Positions 18,601-23,414 of a DNA stretch of 64,000 nucleotides are shown piece by piece (within the stretch, counting starts at the first letter, position 1; every line of letters begins with the position of its first letter). The stretch spans positions 2,790,001-2,854,000 of the forward strand of contig NZ_JACHCG010000001.1 of the NCBI RefSeq assembly GCF_014200595.1, written 5' to 3'. The notes beneath the pieces were generated by a model. That model was not told where the DNA came from and did no database searches. It saw nothing but the letters and a program-made list of their open reading frames with translations. Source of the stretch: Pedobacter cryoconitis. GTDB lineage: Bacteria; Bacteroidota; Bacteroidia; Sphingobacteriales; Sphingobacteriaceae. The position numbers were made by a program, and so were the translations under genes.

Positions 18601-21306
18601 ACTTTCCTGCAAAAGTGTATCGGTATCAAATATAATAACTGCATTTGGCCGCTCATTCAATACACCCAATGGTCTTTCTAACCAGTCTGCGGTATAATGC
18701 AGGCTTTCTATGACCGCTGCTACAGGTTCTTTTAGCGTAACCGGCCCCGATTTATAAGCCCGTTTAACAAACTCGCTGAACGAAAGGATGATGTTTCCAT
18801 TTTCATCACACAAAAACATATCAAATGAGAACTTTTCTCCATCCTGATAGGCAATGGATTTTTTAACATAGACATAACGTGCATCCGCAAGCTGACCATA
18901 ACTCCGTATCACTTTAAGATAAAAGGGTAATAACTGGTAGCTATGTGCTACATTCCCCCAAATACACAGACCAACTACGGTTTGGAAAACACCATCCAAT
19001 AAAGAAGGTTCCCATACTTTTGAAGAGACTGATTGTTCTTTCACTGTGGGCTGTAAGCTGCATATCGCTTCGTCGGCAGCAAAAAAACCTGCTGTTATCG
19101 TTTGAAAGGTTTGTTGATAGCCTAATCCTTCTTTAGCTAAAGCTTCATAAATTTCAGCTGCTGTTTTTTGAATAGAACAGCGTTCTTTTATCCTCTGTAA
19201 ATCAATAGCCGCAGGTGTATTACCCCTGTTTTTTAATCCTATATTTCCATTGGCATGCACTCCGCCGGCAGTCGTTATTTCAAAAGAAAAACCTGTATTT
19301 ACCGGGGCAAGTTTAATGTGTAAAGGGACATTTTCCGTATACACTTTCACAGACTGCATCCAGCATACTTCAGTTAATTCAGCTACGGGACGTCCACAAG
19401 CCTGTTCTGCTACAGCTCTCGCTATTTCCAGATAAGCAACCCCAGGCATCATACATTCCCCCTGTACAATGTGATCACGGATAAAATAATCTGCTGGTTT
19501 TAACAGCGCCTCATATATCCATTGCTGCTCCTGATCAGTATTGGAAAACTCTACTAAAGGAACAGCTACTTCTGCAACCGGAGTAGAAACCGAAGCCCCA
19601 TCCATCCAGCATCTGCGTCTTTCAAAAGGATATCCCGGCAAAGCAACTCTTACGCCATCTGCTGCAATCAACTGTTCATCAGGCTGCTGGCCCGGAGCGA
19701 TATTCCCGCTGGCTACATATTCATCCAGCTGTGCGATAAAATCTGTTAAATCAGCAGTGATAAAAACAGCTTTACTGGCCATTATATCTCTGCCGTTTTG
19801 CAGTGTAAACGCGATATCCTGTAAATTCAGTTCATGACCATCGGCTTTTAAGAAATCAGCCATAGCCTGTGCATATAATTTTAATTGCTTTTGTGTTTTC
19901 GCGCCCAGAGGAATACGATAAGGGCCTGAGACCTTAGTCACAGGTCTTTGCTGAGTTCCGTTATAGGCTTGCAAAATTACATGCGCATTTACCCCTCCCA
20001 TTCCGAAAGAACTAACCCCGGCAGTAAGCGGCCCGCTCTGCATACCTTTTGCAGCTGGTTTCCATTCTTTTAACTGACCAGAAATCAGGAACGGACTGTT
20101 CTTTAAATCAATATATGGATTTAATTTTTTGTGATGTAATAGTCCCGGAAGCTGACCATGACGCATACAAAGCAATACTTTGATAAGACCTGCAATCCCC
20201 GCAGCACTCTCCAGATGCCCTATATTTGTTTTCAATGCCCCTAAATTGCATTGTACATTTTTGTCTGTACCGTATTTACTGAATACCTTTTTTAAGGCAC
20301 TGATCTCAATCGGATCTCCTAAAGGAGTGGCTGTGCCATGTGCTTCGATATAACTTACCTGTCCGGCATCAATACCAGCATCTTCAAGCGCGGCATTAAT
20401 CACTTCGGCCTGTGCACGTACACTTGGTGAGGTTAATGAATTGGAACGGCCATTGTGATTGACGCCGGTTCCTTTGATCACGCCTATAATAGGATCATTA
20501 TCTGCTATTGCTTTTGCCAGAGGTTTAATAAAAATACAACCTACTCCTTCTCCGCGTACATAACCATCAGAACTTTCATCAAATGTTTTACATTTCCCTT
20601 CTGATGATAACATGCCCGATTTGCCATGCGATAAATACATCGTAGGCGTAATCAATGCATTCACACCACCCACTAATGCAGATTCACAATTTCCTGCCCG
20701 CATATCACGGATCGCATTGTGCAAAGCAACCAGTGAGCTGGAACAAGCGGTGTCTACCACCTCACTTTTACCTCTGATATCCAGCAGAAAAGAAACCCGG
20801 TTAGCCAGAATAGAGTGTACTGTACCCGTAGAGATAAATGAGCTTATTTCCTGATGCGTGGATTGCAGCATCTCGGCATAGTCATTTTTAGAAACACCTA
20901 CGTACACGCCGACTTTTTTACCCGACAAACTTTCTGTACTATATCCCGCATCTTCTACTGCATGCCATGCCGCCTCCAGAAAGATCCGGTGCTGAGGATC
21001 AATATATTTGGCTTCTTTTGGCGATATATTAAAGAATAAAGGATCAAATTTATCCATGTCTTCAATAAATCCACCCCATTTACTGTTGGTCTTATTGTTA
21101 TCCTGTGCAGGATCTCCATAATAGTCACGCCAGTTCCAGCGGGTTTCGGGAATTTCCGTAACACTGAAAGTTCCATTGACCAGGTTATTCCAAAAATCAC
21201 GGTAATTACCTGCTCCGGGAAATCTGCATGACATTCCTATCACAGCGATATCATTATTATTTTGTTGGTTATCCAACGGGATTGTATTCTTTGATGTGTC
21301 TTCCAT
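613..21306 (-). CDS. Trans-AT polyketide synthase, five KS modules
   Basis: Modular synthase of 6897 residues, counted from the ATG at 21306 (MEDTSK); an in-frame TTG at 21360 would add 18. Domains with key residues: KS1 about 15-447 (Cys188, DTACSSS); DH1 with H612 and D771 (HxxxGxxxxP, DxxxQ); KR1 (Tyr1240); ACP1 (Ser1387, GLTS); DH-like 1450-1730; ACP2 (Ser1788, GINS); KS2 (Cys2042); DH2; KR2 (Tyr3093); ACP3 (Ser3250, GFDS); KS3 (Cys3505); DH3; ACP4 (Ser4280); KS4 (Cys4556); DH4; KR3 (Tyr5587); ACP5 (Ser5739); KS5 (Cys6016); KR4 (Tyr6818) at the C-terminus. All KS keep HGTGT/HGTAT and NIGHLE/NVGHLE. There is no AT domain, so extender units must come from a discrete AT. All KRs have Asp in the B-type position. 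The domain set predicts a conjugated, partly unsaturated chain; the product is unknown. First gene of a leftward operon. Confidence 0.96.
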   Translation of the reverse strand: MEDTSKNTIPLDNQQNNNDIAVIGMSCRFPGAGNYRDFWNNLVNGTFSVTEIPETRWNWRDYYGDPAQDNNKTNSKWGGFIEDMDKFDPLFFNISPKEAKYIDPQHRIFLEAAWHAVEDAGYSTESLSGKKVGVYVGVSKNDYAEMLQSTHQEISSFISTGTVHSILANRVSFLLDIRGKSEVVDTACSSSLVALHNAIRDMRAGNCESALVGGVNALITPTMYLSHGKSGMLSSEGKCKTFDESSDGYVRGEGVGCIFIKPLAKAIADNDPIIGVIKGTGVNHNGRSNSLTSPSVRAQAEVINAALEDAGIDAGQVSYIEAHGTATPLGDPIEISALKKVFSKYGTDKNVQCNLGALKTNIGHLESAAGIAGLIKVLLCMRHGQLPGLLHHKKLNPYIDLKNSPFLISGQLKEWKPAAKGMQSGPLTAGVSSFGMGGVNAHVILQAYNGTQQRPVTKVSGPYRIPLGAKTQKQLKLYAQAMADFLKADGHELNLQDIAFTLQNGRDIMASKAVFITADLTDFIAQLDEYVASGNIAPGQQPDEQLIAADGVRVALPGYPFERRRCWMDGASVSTPVAEVAVPLVEFSNTDQEQQWIYEALLKPADYFIRDHIVQGECMMPGVAYLEIARAVAEQACGRPVAELTEVCWMQSVKVYTENVPLHIKLAPVNTGFSFEITTAGGVHANGNIGLKNRGNTPAAIDLQRIKERCSIQKTAAEIYEALAKEGLGYQQTFQTITAGFFAADEAICSLQPTVKEQSVSSKVWEPSLLDGVFQTVVGLCIWGNVAHSYQLLPFYLKVIRSYGQLADARYVYVKKSIAYQDGEKFSFDMFLCDENGNIILSFSEFVKRAYKSGPVTLKEPVAAVIESLHYTADWLERPLGVLNERPNAVIIFDTDTLLQESIQKKLPYTTAVIVLPGYTYQKKDKHTYQLDVADAASFKRLTKDLAADGIVTDNWIYRWSMSRDQKVNAHLQDIYALLYLSQALITAAYSGRIKLLFVYNQAGTAAAAVHQMAGGFARTLAYENPRISILSIGITADETVNYQEIILQEITHYVMAPLLEVIYRNGRREERTVVPGKDFYGLPEQVLLKENGCYIITGGSGGLGMVFSAYLAEHYKAKIILIGRSVKNEAIEEKLLHLQQLGGDAIYYTANVADKKAIAAVIAKVKKKYKKINGVIHAAGLIEDSFIINKKPDSFERVITPKIYGAINLDECLQNEALDFFITFSSIASLMPNQGQCDYAAANNFLDHLMYSRNQREIAKGREGISLAINWPLWENGGITISAEEREHLWQVFGMKPMLNEDALKGFIKLLSTSNQKTPCQAVLIEGIADKIEMHLNVERILTNKQHEIPAAGDFPAVLRNMITSILPDVKLISDTDSFNKLGLTSSALVKLSALLTEYLGTAINPILLIEYNTIPELTAHINHEMPEALTAAAERILKDELPAGYSGKASLIDADRSSQSDLLFRKRFSNEEFYMQDHVVDSKYNVPGACYIEMGRQAVALSGKKVYSLSNNYWPEVLSSAGAPINANIQLVQKGVLYSYEIFSQEITGRKIVHAMGDVDVETVIEPGELGTVNLQVLREKLTKTITRETVYEQIIAEGLHVGPSFMPMKELWTNKEEALGHLILPLHVAETLPDYILHPSMLTGVFQTAIINNKPDGMDATKYIPVAIDEILFTGQLPAECFVHTVAHEENAGRSGIKKFDAAVADRDGNVIARLNGFAIKEITNAQHVPAAAQQLSQIARLTSTTGPAIESVAHLLKTLLHDAVGLEIEEMDADTSFEELGINSRMIIDLNRLLAKSFGNLSKTLFFEYRNISELAEYFQKKHAAILQELIASEEMEETENGFSAEPLAVGQNPETTVTPSAAALVSKDIAIVGIGGKYPKADNLAEFWKVLQQGEDCIVEIPEDRFDYKPHFDADKDNGLLYARWGGFINDVDKFDPLFFNISPREAEQIDPQERLFLEVVWATLEDAGITREKVAAQSKKVGVFVGALWQPYINLGVEETAKGNPVAPSGLLYSIPNRVSYFFNWTGPSIAIDTACSASLTALHYACESIRNGDADSCIAGGVNLSLSLSKYLFLSQHNFLATDGRCRSFGIGDGYVPGEGIGAVLLKSLEDAIADGDQIYGVIKGTAVNHSGRTNGYTVPSPNLQGELISSALQKAQINPRTISYVEAHGTGTSLGDPIEMTGLCKAFDAYTEEKQFCAIGSVKSNIGHLEATAGIAGLTKILLQFKHGVVVPSIHSVVLNPNISFEDTPFYVPQNLVPWKRPLITNKEGKLEEIPRRAMLSSFGAGGSNAHLIVEEFRPAQEQPVTGQTFNNEQYPAIIVLSAKNEERLQEQVVNLKYSLEQEHSLSILDIAYTLQTGREAMEERIAFIAKDIPSLITLLASFLEGKAADYSATGITGYRVGNSKANGRKGIIEQTILLQAIQTSAWGTIADFWIGGQGVDWEILHTGKQPRRISLPTYPFARERYWLPAADGKVNLPGSKSIGKDLHPLVHSNTSDLDQQQFTSTFDGRESFLAHHQVQNKKILPGVAYLELARAAGEFSIHQSIKQLKQVSWLSPFWVNDSATMHINVYRDQGEIGYEIYSGQQENITIHNSGNLSATVVNAPAAMNILQLKRAFTNEISGQELYRAFDLAGLNLKDTFQQVETLYFGEESALSRIKLANAEGCMYPPCILDSLLHAVYGLMESAGQSYSLVLPFYAGEVNFYQEIEGAKELWGYAVKKKDKAQEQTAVTADFYLLNEYGEVLLFFKDFIFLPAENKPREKAPLQEEKSVGYYQQLWEKADLAEAGQLETANQLILIAGGAAGLCDKLQEQLGLEVLNVTQEQPALYFQTVLDNIKSKIQQKQPAHITVICQHDDYLEYGFIAGLLKTVPLEHPAITGKVLSVDSLSVKNLDELMAMIEAEQGHAASEVSYKDGVRAIRKLSPVTFDTAFMNEVAFKKGGVYLLTGGAGGLGLMIAAHICSKNEITLVLTGRSALPETVEAELSKIPGAVYYASELSSLQETQKLIAVIHRKYGVLNGVIHSAGVIRDSYILNKTPLQVNEVFSAKIQGTKNLDEATKDEPLDFMLFFSSITAIKGNAGQADYAAANAYLNNYAAYRNTARPNRKANGKTLSICWTLWEEGGMQVSKEDLKYLEKQWGSFALPSVEGMKAFDTLLKSGTGEVLVTYEGKQVPEVQETATLDSLGIQQETILDNQEFTPGINAALTENVSRKILDVVATLLKLNPAVIKRDKAFGDYGFDSISLTKFARELNAFYELELLPTVFYNYPAINDLVSFLLTDYQTSVAKKHVVSAPVKSIGVEQVTVVAHKRQDFSREAGTIAPKQAAVAIVGISGRFPGSADLDTFWENISQNKDLITEIKADRWDWKTYYGDPQKEKNKTKAKWGGFIEDIDKFDPLFFNISPREAALMDPQQRITLEAVYQALEDATIAPDKIRGSDTSIFIGVSTSDYSMLLNNQSDLTGQGHYATGSVHSVLVNRISYLLDLRGASEPVDTACSSSLIAIHRAVAHIRSGDSKIAIAGGVNAILSPELTLSFSEAGMLSDDGRCKTFDESANGYVRGEGVGIVILKSLEQAEADGDHIYGIIRGSAENHGGKANTLTSPNPNAQKELLAKAYRSAGIDPREVTYIEAHGTGTPLGDPIEIEGLKLAFNALYKERDLPQPVTAYCSIGSVKTNIGHLEAAAGIAGVMKVILSMKHQTLPGNPHLVHQNEYLKLDGTPFRLQQQTTGWTVPANKTRIAGISSFGFGGANAHLIIEEYIPVKRERYQSGQTAIILLSARNADRLKAKVVQLKEFLKVETDLHELAYSLQSGRDAMEERLALVAENQQDLLVQLENYLRGQTSGFLQGNTNQNHADFLLEGTAGKAYIDTAILNKESRSLAQLWVKGIEIDWKLLYPGILPRRISLPVYPFTKQRCWIPVSAAKSIQNSNVHQLHPLLHTNESDWVQQQYSAVYTGQESFLADHIVRQEKILPGVAYLELARIAGTLSTRQPVVRLKNVSWLSPLKLENGIAAVCISLEPDLSYKIYNQKNQELVYGGGQFITGESAAAGTFDVEALKASCSRIIQGTEIYQDFKAQGLNLGTSFTGVTQIFAGTDLALSAINLGELEGCLYTPGILDSLLHTIYGLVTAGGQAYTLALPYFVREVHFHQQIADPTALWGYARKSKTYKESDQVISYDLDLLNETGEILVSFRDFVALPPDGFAVIPQENSGKEANLTAPQPAVIHQEPLVLNSLLKESAEADLVNVVAELIGMDAVAIERDRKFGEYGFDSILLTRFINHLNGYYNLDLMPTVLYNYSSIQKLAAFLTEEHEAALSLKHGGLMAQADITVKPLVQTDSKVKPLIQAINRPLISQTTFSNPAPIKPAHSYTQQSATEPIAIIGMSGRFPGSPDLETFWQNISANKDLITEVPADRWDWKKYYGDPLTEKNKTRAKWGGFITDIDKFDPLFFNISPLEAELMDPQQRILMEAVYQALEDGGVAADTIKGSNTGIFIGVSASDYAIRLSNETDLSGQMHYTTGSVHSMLVNRISYLLDINGPSEPIDTACSSSLIAIHRAVENIRSGICDMAIAGGVNAMFSPELTLSFSQSGMLSKDGRCKTFDQRANGYVRGEGVGVIILKSLSKAEADGDPIYGVIKGTAENHGGKANTLTSPNPVAQRDLLLRAYRTAGIDPRDVSYIEAHGTGTPLGDPIEIEGLKLAFKELYKDRNLQMPEQPHCSIGSVKTNIGHLESAAGIAGTIKVLLCLKHNRLPGNPHLQTPNEYLKLAGSIFKLQEETTAWLTTNNRPKVAGVSSFGFGGANAHIIIEEYKPAVAIPYQGVDQAIVLLSAKTKQSLKEQVIGLAAHLEANPSLNLYDVAYTLQIGRDALEERLAIVVTDKDQLLSRLADYLKGDTKSLFAGNSKQGKTDFLLKGQAGQAYIDYAIAKKEIAPLASLWITGITINWNLLYTGQHPAKINLPAYPFAKQRYWIPDSGKSTGITNSQLHPLLHRNESDLKEQKYTSIFTGQEVFLNDHKVRDVKILPGVAYLELARVAGTLSTGQAVTQLRNISWLNPISINGASTSVHTAVYTEDDHLCYEVYNNEDAIHGSGHLFTQELTQPEKLDIAALQSSADTVLNGKEMYEEFLAAGLDLGSSYRGVQKMYADQVGCLAKIELNSLDGFSYTPGILDSMLHTIYGFQQVSSEPYTLALPYFMGEVSFYKELEGISIWAYARISEQTKAGDKLSAYDIDLLNEKGEVLLSFRNFVALPLGGGFKPAKSTEPAADLHIYQPVWEKVVSTVPMNKAHAVEQQLIWLAGGSETLAEAMEERLGIATKAIAIIQPVVYFTTILEQLKAELKRNALLHLTVVYQNENYAQAGFITSLLQSAVQENPRITGQTIGVDSLALADLDGLTELLKNEKPAAPEIRSVQGLLESKHFRPAQHHKIDEMQIRENGVYLITGGAGGLGRVFAKHLSKTSGVKILLTGRKAPDQEIEKLLAGIPGTVYYACDITVEKELAALIQKIKGTYQALHGVLHSAGTLRDSFIQNKTQEQIQQVLNPKVKGAQYLDELTKNEPLDFMLFFSSVAAVSGNAGQADYAAANTYLDHYAQYRNEAVAKGLRSGKTFSVNWPLWKSGGMQVSAEGEKYLEKQFGMLPMDTLTGLRTFDELLKCKAGQYAVYFGKAEGIARTTGNELPVVAVTAKEAGLKPAVTGLEEKVAGEISLMVGQLLKLDLALVNQETEFGEYGFDSLLLTRFTNTLNSFYTLELMPTVFYNYPAIGVLTAFLLKTYPEQVAAKSGVGAQQVSSSAVKGSVAEQSGTAQELNSTQQTGRKSRLNHFKTDRPVSAQPALKAPEEAIAIIGISGRFPESPDVATLWEQIKNNKDLITEVPSDRWSWQEYYGDPQKGARKTKAKWGGFITDIDKFDPLFFNISPKEAALMDPQQRITLEAVFNALEDAGIANSKLRGTNTGAFIGVSAVDYSTLLNNGTDLMSQAQFSTGAAHSVLVNRISYLLDIHGPSEPVDTACSSSLIAIHRGVEHIRNGHCDLAIAGGVNAMLSPELTLSFSSAGMLSEDGRCKSFDQRANGYVRGEGVGIVILKALSKAEADGDHIYGIIRGTAENHGGRANTLTSPNPNAQRDLLVKAYRNANIDPRDISYIEAHGTGTALGDPIEIEGLKLAFNTLYEDRGLVQTQKAYCSIGSVKTNVGHLESAAGMAGVMKVLMAMKYQMLPGNPHLQNPNAYLQMENTPFRLQKETTAWISENNKPRIAGISSFGFGGANAHIIMEEYQPLAKVVYASEEPAIIPLSAKNKLQLQQQLKNLKNYLELNPNGNLHDIAYTLQNGREVMVEKAVFIARHVSELIGLLAEGQSCLQENSALEPITGADQNNPALILIAKTWLKGTQVDWSACYPDQKPAKISLPVYPFARNRYWVPEGKKTASEFVEEIEKQVFKEVQQEVSNEKQFPQEEKSDHLYTPVWGRVKNLQPVLVTGQEKCLIITGDAPADVTQQIQQELSKSGSEVIVVKMLTSIPEGLTAVYLLQGLAEENGQTLNKGYAQREFAVFRTIKKLLDTVYNDTELHVTVLTANTQQVFAGDQVEESGSGISGLIGSFAKEQAHWKFRVMDVEMDQSGVLKTSAEKLLQTSFNNTDVLVSYRNGHAYQRNLFQLELPADKASKLKQNGTYVMLGGAGGIGKSTTAYLVEHYQAQVIWLGRRPLDAAIINAQHEIEKLGKRPVYIQCDANHKKSVRKAYLEVKNSGLTVNGVFHSGIVLNDMLLRNMSEEDFIKSFEIKSMASHYLVDVFKEDPLDFICFYSSVQSQWSAPGQSNYAAGCTYKDSYAHSIRHRHHIPVHIINWGYWGEVGVVSSPAYKQRMQRLGIGSISPKKGMAILEKVLANNESQVFAVKLI
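15830..17270 (-). other. ACP - DH-like - ACP insert inside PKS module 1
   Basis: After a complete KS-DH-KR-ACP module there is a second double-hotdog domain (about residues 1450-1730) and then another ACP before KS2. The first motif reads H1480-VVD-S-KYNV-P, that is HxxxSxxxxP, and the second reads HPSMLTGVFQ, where Thr1646 stands in for the Asp of DxxxQ. His and Gln remain. Family knowledge: pyran synthases and double-bond-shifting DH-like domains of trans-AT synthases resemble DH but lack full dehydratase residues, and often follow an ACP. Which of these applies cannot be decided from sequence alone; an inactive remnant is also possible. ACP1 and ACP2 carry GLTS and GINS instead of the GFDS of ACP3-ACP5. 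Confidence 0.7.
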
Positions 21307-21389
21307 CTCAATTTTTTTAACAAAGCAGGTACAGCTGGCCATCCACACGTAGTGAAACAACCATTAAGTTTGGGCAAAAGAATGCCACG

Positions 21390-21409
21390 TACAGTATTTT
21401 TATACTGTA
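21390..21409. repeat. Perfect 8-4-8 inverted repeat in PKS leader
   Basis: TACAGTAT, TTTT, ATACTGTA. It lies 84-103 bases upstream of the PKS ATG (21306) and downstream of the possible leader gene. It could be an operator or, in the leader RNA, a hairpin with an AAAA loop. Its role is inference. Confidence 0.5.
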
Positions 21410-21436
21410 TTTACAAAGCAAATAAGGTGAATGACT

Positions 21437-21568
21437 TTAAGTCAGCACGCTGTTTGTCTGGAGTAAGCTGGAAGATTTAAATTGATGGATAATCCACATG
21501 GATTGCAGATTAGTATTAAACATCACCGAAAGGTGTTTAATACCATTGAGGTTAGACATGTTTTTCAT
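21437..21568 (-). CDS. Possible 43-residue leader peptide or small protein upstream of PKS
   Basis: ATG at 21568, TAA at 21437-21439; the protein starts MKNMSNLNGIKHLSVMFNTN and ends NSVLT. The start is preceded by an A/C-rich, G-poor stretch typical of Bacteroidota leaders, and the next gene downstream is the PKS, 131 bases on. I recognise no family. A hairpin (21513-21543) lies inside the frame, so the repeats could also be purely RNA structure with the reading frame incidental. It could be a regulatory leader peptide, a small protein, or nothing. Confidence 0.33.
   Translation of the reverse strand: MKNMSNLNGIKHLSVMFNTNLQSMWIIHQFKSSSLLQTNSVLT
21513..21543. repeat. Hairpin with GAAA loop in PKS leader
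   Basis: GTATTAAA pairs with TTTAATAC and CACC pairs with GGTG around GAAA; three unpaired bases (CAT) sit on one arm. It lies inside the possible 43-codon gene. On the PKS-sense strand the loop is TTTC. It may be a leader-RNA structure; it has no T-run to act as a terminator. Confidence 0.45.
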
Positions 21569-21894
21569 AGGGAATTGTGTTTTGTTTTGTTGTAGGTATT
21601 TTGGTTGGTAGATAGATGTTGCGAAGGTTTAGTTCTTTGTTTTTGCTCTTATATTTTGTTTTTGGTTAACTATGCTAAATTATTTCATTGTTATAAATAC
21701 TGCCCTGTACCCGTGTTATCAAAGTGTTAAATATTGTTCAAACATCAATATTCAGATCTGCTTATTTATCAAAACACTAAGTGTACTTATAACATAATGA
21801 CAATAAGCGCTTTAAAACGATGTTTTGAAGGGTTTTAGCGTTGTATTTATGCTAATGTAACTTTTAATTTTCAATAAACAAAGGGGACAAATAT

Positions 21895-21934
21895 TATTTG
21901 ATACTTTATTTTTTTTCAATAATAGTATCAAATA
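21895..21934. repeat. Long imperfect inverted repeat around a T-run
   Basis: TATTTGATACT and AGTATCAAATA pair perfectly over 11 bases. Inside them TTATT pairs with AATAA, leaving a T-rich loop. It lies about 230 bases upstream of the esterase and 590 upstream of the PKS start. Operator or hairpin; function unknown. Confidence 0.45.
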
Positions 21935-21982
21935 AATTCACCGCAGCACTGTAAGGAGTAAAATATTTTTTTCTGACATTAC

Positions 21983-22006
21983 AGATAAATTCTATAGAAT
22001 TTATCT
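21983..22006. promoter_or_regulatory. Perfect 24-bp palindrome, candidate operator
   Basis: The half-site AGATAAATTCTA is followed directly by its exact reverse complement. A perfect 24-bp palindrome is rarely met by chance in a window this size. It lies 156 bases upstream of the esterase ATG. It is likely a dimeric regulator site for the esterase, the PKS operon or both; the regulator is not evident in the window. Confidence 0.6.
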
Positions 22007-22161
22007 ACTATTAAAATGTTAACCAGCGAGTTAAGTCAATAATCAGTGTACATTACAGTTATTCTGTTAATTAATAACATTATCAAAACTCTCTGTCCCT
22101 TCAAAGAATAGTTTCGTCACATTTTTTCCAAAAATATATTAAAGCATAGTATTCTTGCCAG

Positions 22162-23406
22162 ATGCGAAATATAAAAAAGTTCTTTATAATTTTAATGCTC
22201 ACGATGAGTTCAATGTATGTAAACGGTCAACAAAACATACCCGTTTCTATAGGCCATACAGACACCCTGCATTCAATGATATTAAATGAAAAAAGATCTT
22301 TATGGATTTATACACCACAGATTGATTCCAGTGTTTTTTCCAAACCCAGTTATCCGGTTCTGTATGTTTTAGATGGTGAAAACAATTTTTTGTCCTTAAT
22401 GACCATAATCAACCAGCTGGGAGTAATCAATGGGAACAAAGTTCTTCCGGAAATGATCATTGTTGGCATTATCAATACGCCTGGAAACCGGGTAAGAGAT
22501 CTTACCCCTTCAAAAAATGTAAGCTTCAGAAATTCAGGAGGTGGAGAGAATTTCACTTTATTCCTTGAAAAGGAACTGATACCTTATATTAATAAAAATT
22601 ATCCGGCTGCTCCCTACCGGACGCTGATTGGACATTCATTAGGTGGCCTGATGGTTATGAATACCCTAATCAACCATACCTCATTATTTAGTGCTTATGT
22701 TGCAATTGATCCAAGTATGTCTTATGATCAAGGTAAACTGCTAACCAATTCAAGGACTTTACTACAGGAAAAAGCGTTGACCAGGACGTCACTTTTTCTG
22801 GGGATGGCAAATACGATGAATCCAGGAATGGATACCTCAGCAGTCAGACAAGATACCACACAGGTTACACAACATATCAGCGCTATTCTCAACCTTTCAG
22901 ACCAGTTAAAACATCGCTCAATGCATGATTTGAAGTGGAATTTCAAGTATTACCCCGACGAGGATCATGCTTCAATTCCTTTAATTGCTTCATACGATGC
23001 GCTAAAGTTTATTTTCAAACACTATAAATTCCCACAAACCCAACCTGTAAACCTGTATTTTGATAAAAGATATACGGTGACTGAGCTGAAAAAATTAATC
23101 AACTCACATTATCAGGCATTATCAGATGAAATGGGTTATACTGTCCGCCCTCCGGAAGAGGTTATCAACAGATTCGGATATATATTTCTTCAGCAAAAAG
23201 ATAATAGCAGGGCTAAAATGTTCTTTCAGCTTAATATAGATTATTATCCTGAGAGCTTTAATACTTATGATAGTATGGGTGATTATTATTTGTCTGAAGA
23301 AGATAAATCTGCTGCCATTCATTACTTCGAAAAAGCATTGACACTAAAAAACAAACCAGATATTAGACTAAAACTGGAAAAATTAAAGCATACCAAGGCC
23401 GAATAA
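22162..23406 (+). CDS. Secreted alpha/beta-hydrolase esterase (Fes/IroE-like)
   Basis: 414 residues with a Sec signal peptide (hydrophobic stretch at 6-20, then NGQQ). Esterase core: LYVLDGE, nucleophile Ser159 in GHSLGG, and a late His in DEDHAS. This matches the putative-esterase family that includes enterochelin esterases and S-formylglutathione hydrolase. The C-terminal 100 residues (FKHYKFP onward) look like one or two TPR-type helices, common in Bacteroidota members. Likely periplasmic or outer-membrane associated. It is divergent from the PKS operon, so a role in handling the polyketide or a siderophore is possible but unproven. Confidence 0.85.
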   Translation: MRNIKKFFIILMLTMSSMYVNGQQNIPVSIGHTDTLHSMILNEKRSLWIYTPQIDSSVFSKPSYPVLYVLDGENNFLSLMTIINQLGVINGNKVLPEMIIVGIINTPGNRVRDLTPSKNVSFRNSGGGENFTLFLEKELIPYINKNYPAAPYRTLIGHSLGGLMVMNTLINHTSLFSAYVAIDPSMSYDQGKLLTNSRTLLQEKALTRTSLFLGMANTMNPGMDTSAVRQDTTQVTQHISAILNLSDQLKHRSMHDLKWNFKYYPDEDHASIPLIASYDALKFIFKHYKFPQTQPVNLYFDKRYTVTELKKLINSHYQALSDEMGYTVRPPEEVINRFGYIFLQQKDNSRAKMFFQLNIDYYPESFNTYDSMGDYYLSEEDKSAAIHYFEKALTLKNKPDIRLKLEKLKHTKAE

Positions 23407-23414
23407 ATCAAGCT

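Larger units (their letters stand above)
21307..22161. promoter_or_regulatory. Long regulatory gap upstream of PKS operon and esterase
   Basis: An 855-base divergent gap. On the minus strand it carries a possible 43-codon gene (21437-21568). Inverted repeats: TACAGTAT-4-ATACTGTA at 21390-21409; a GAAA-loop hairpin at 21513-21543; TATTTGATACT with an 18-base spacer at 21895-21934; and a perfect 24-bp palindrome at 21983-22006. No clean TAnnTTTG promoter was found for the PKS strand. The A/C-rich stretch at 21569-21640 (minus strand) looks like a Bacteroidota 5' untranslated leader. Confidence 0.6.

Noticed and set aside
613..21306. Many open frames of 60-130 codons on both strands within the PKS gene
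   Set aside because: All lie inside a clear, continuous multi-domain coding frame and show no domain signature of their own. They are shadows of repeated, biased sequence.
21307..21360. TTG start of the PKS, adding 18 residues (MFHYVWMASC...)
   Set aside because: The ATG at 21306 is preceded by an A-rich stretch and gives the normal short lead before the KS. The longer form has no clear advantage.
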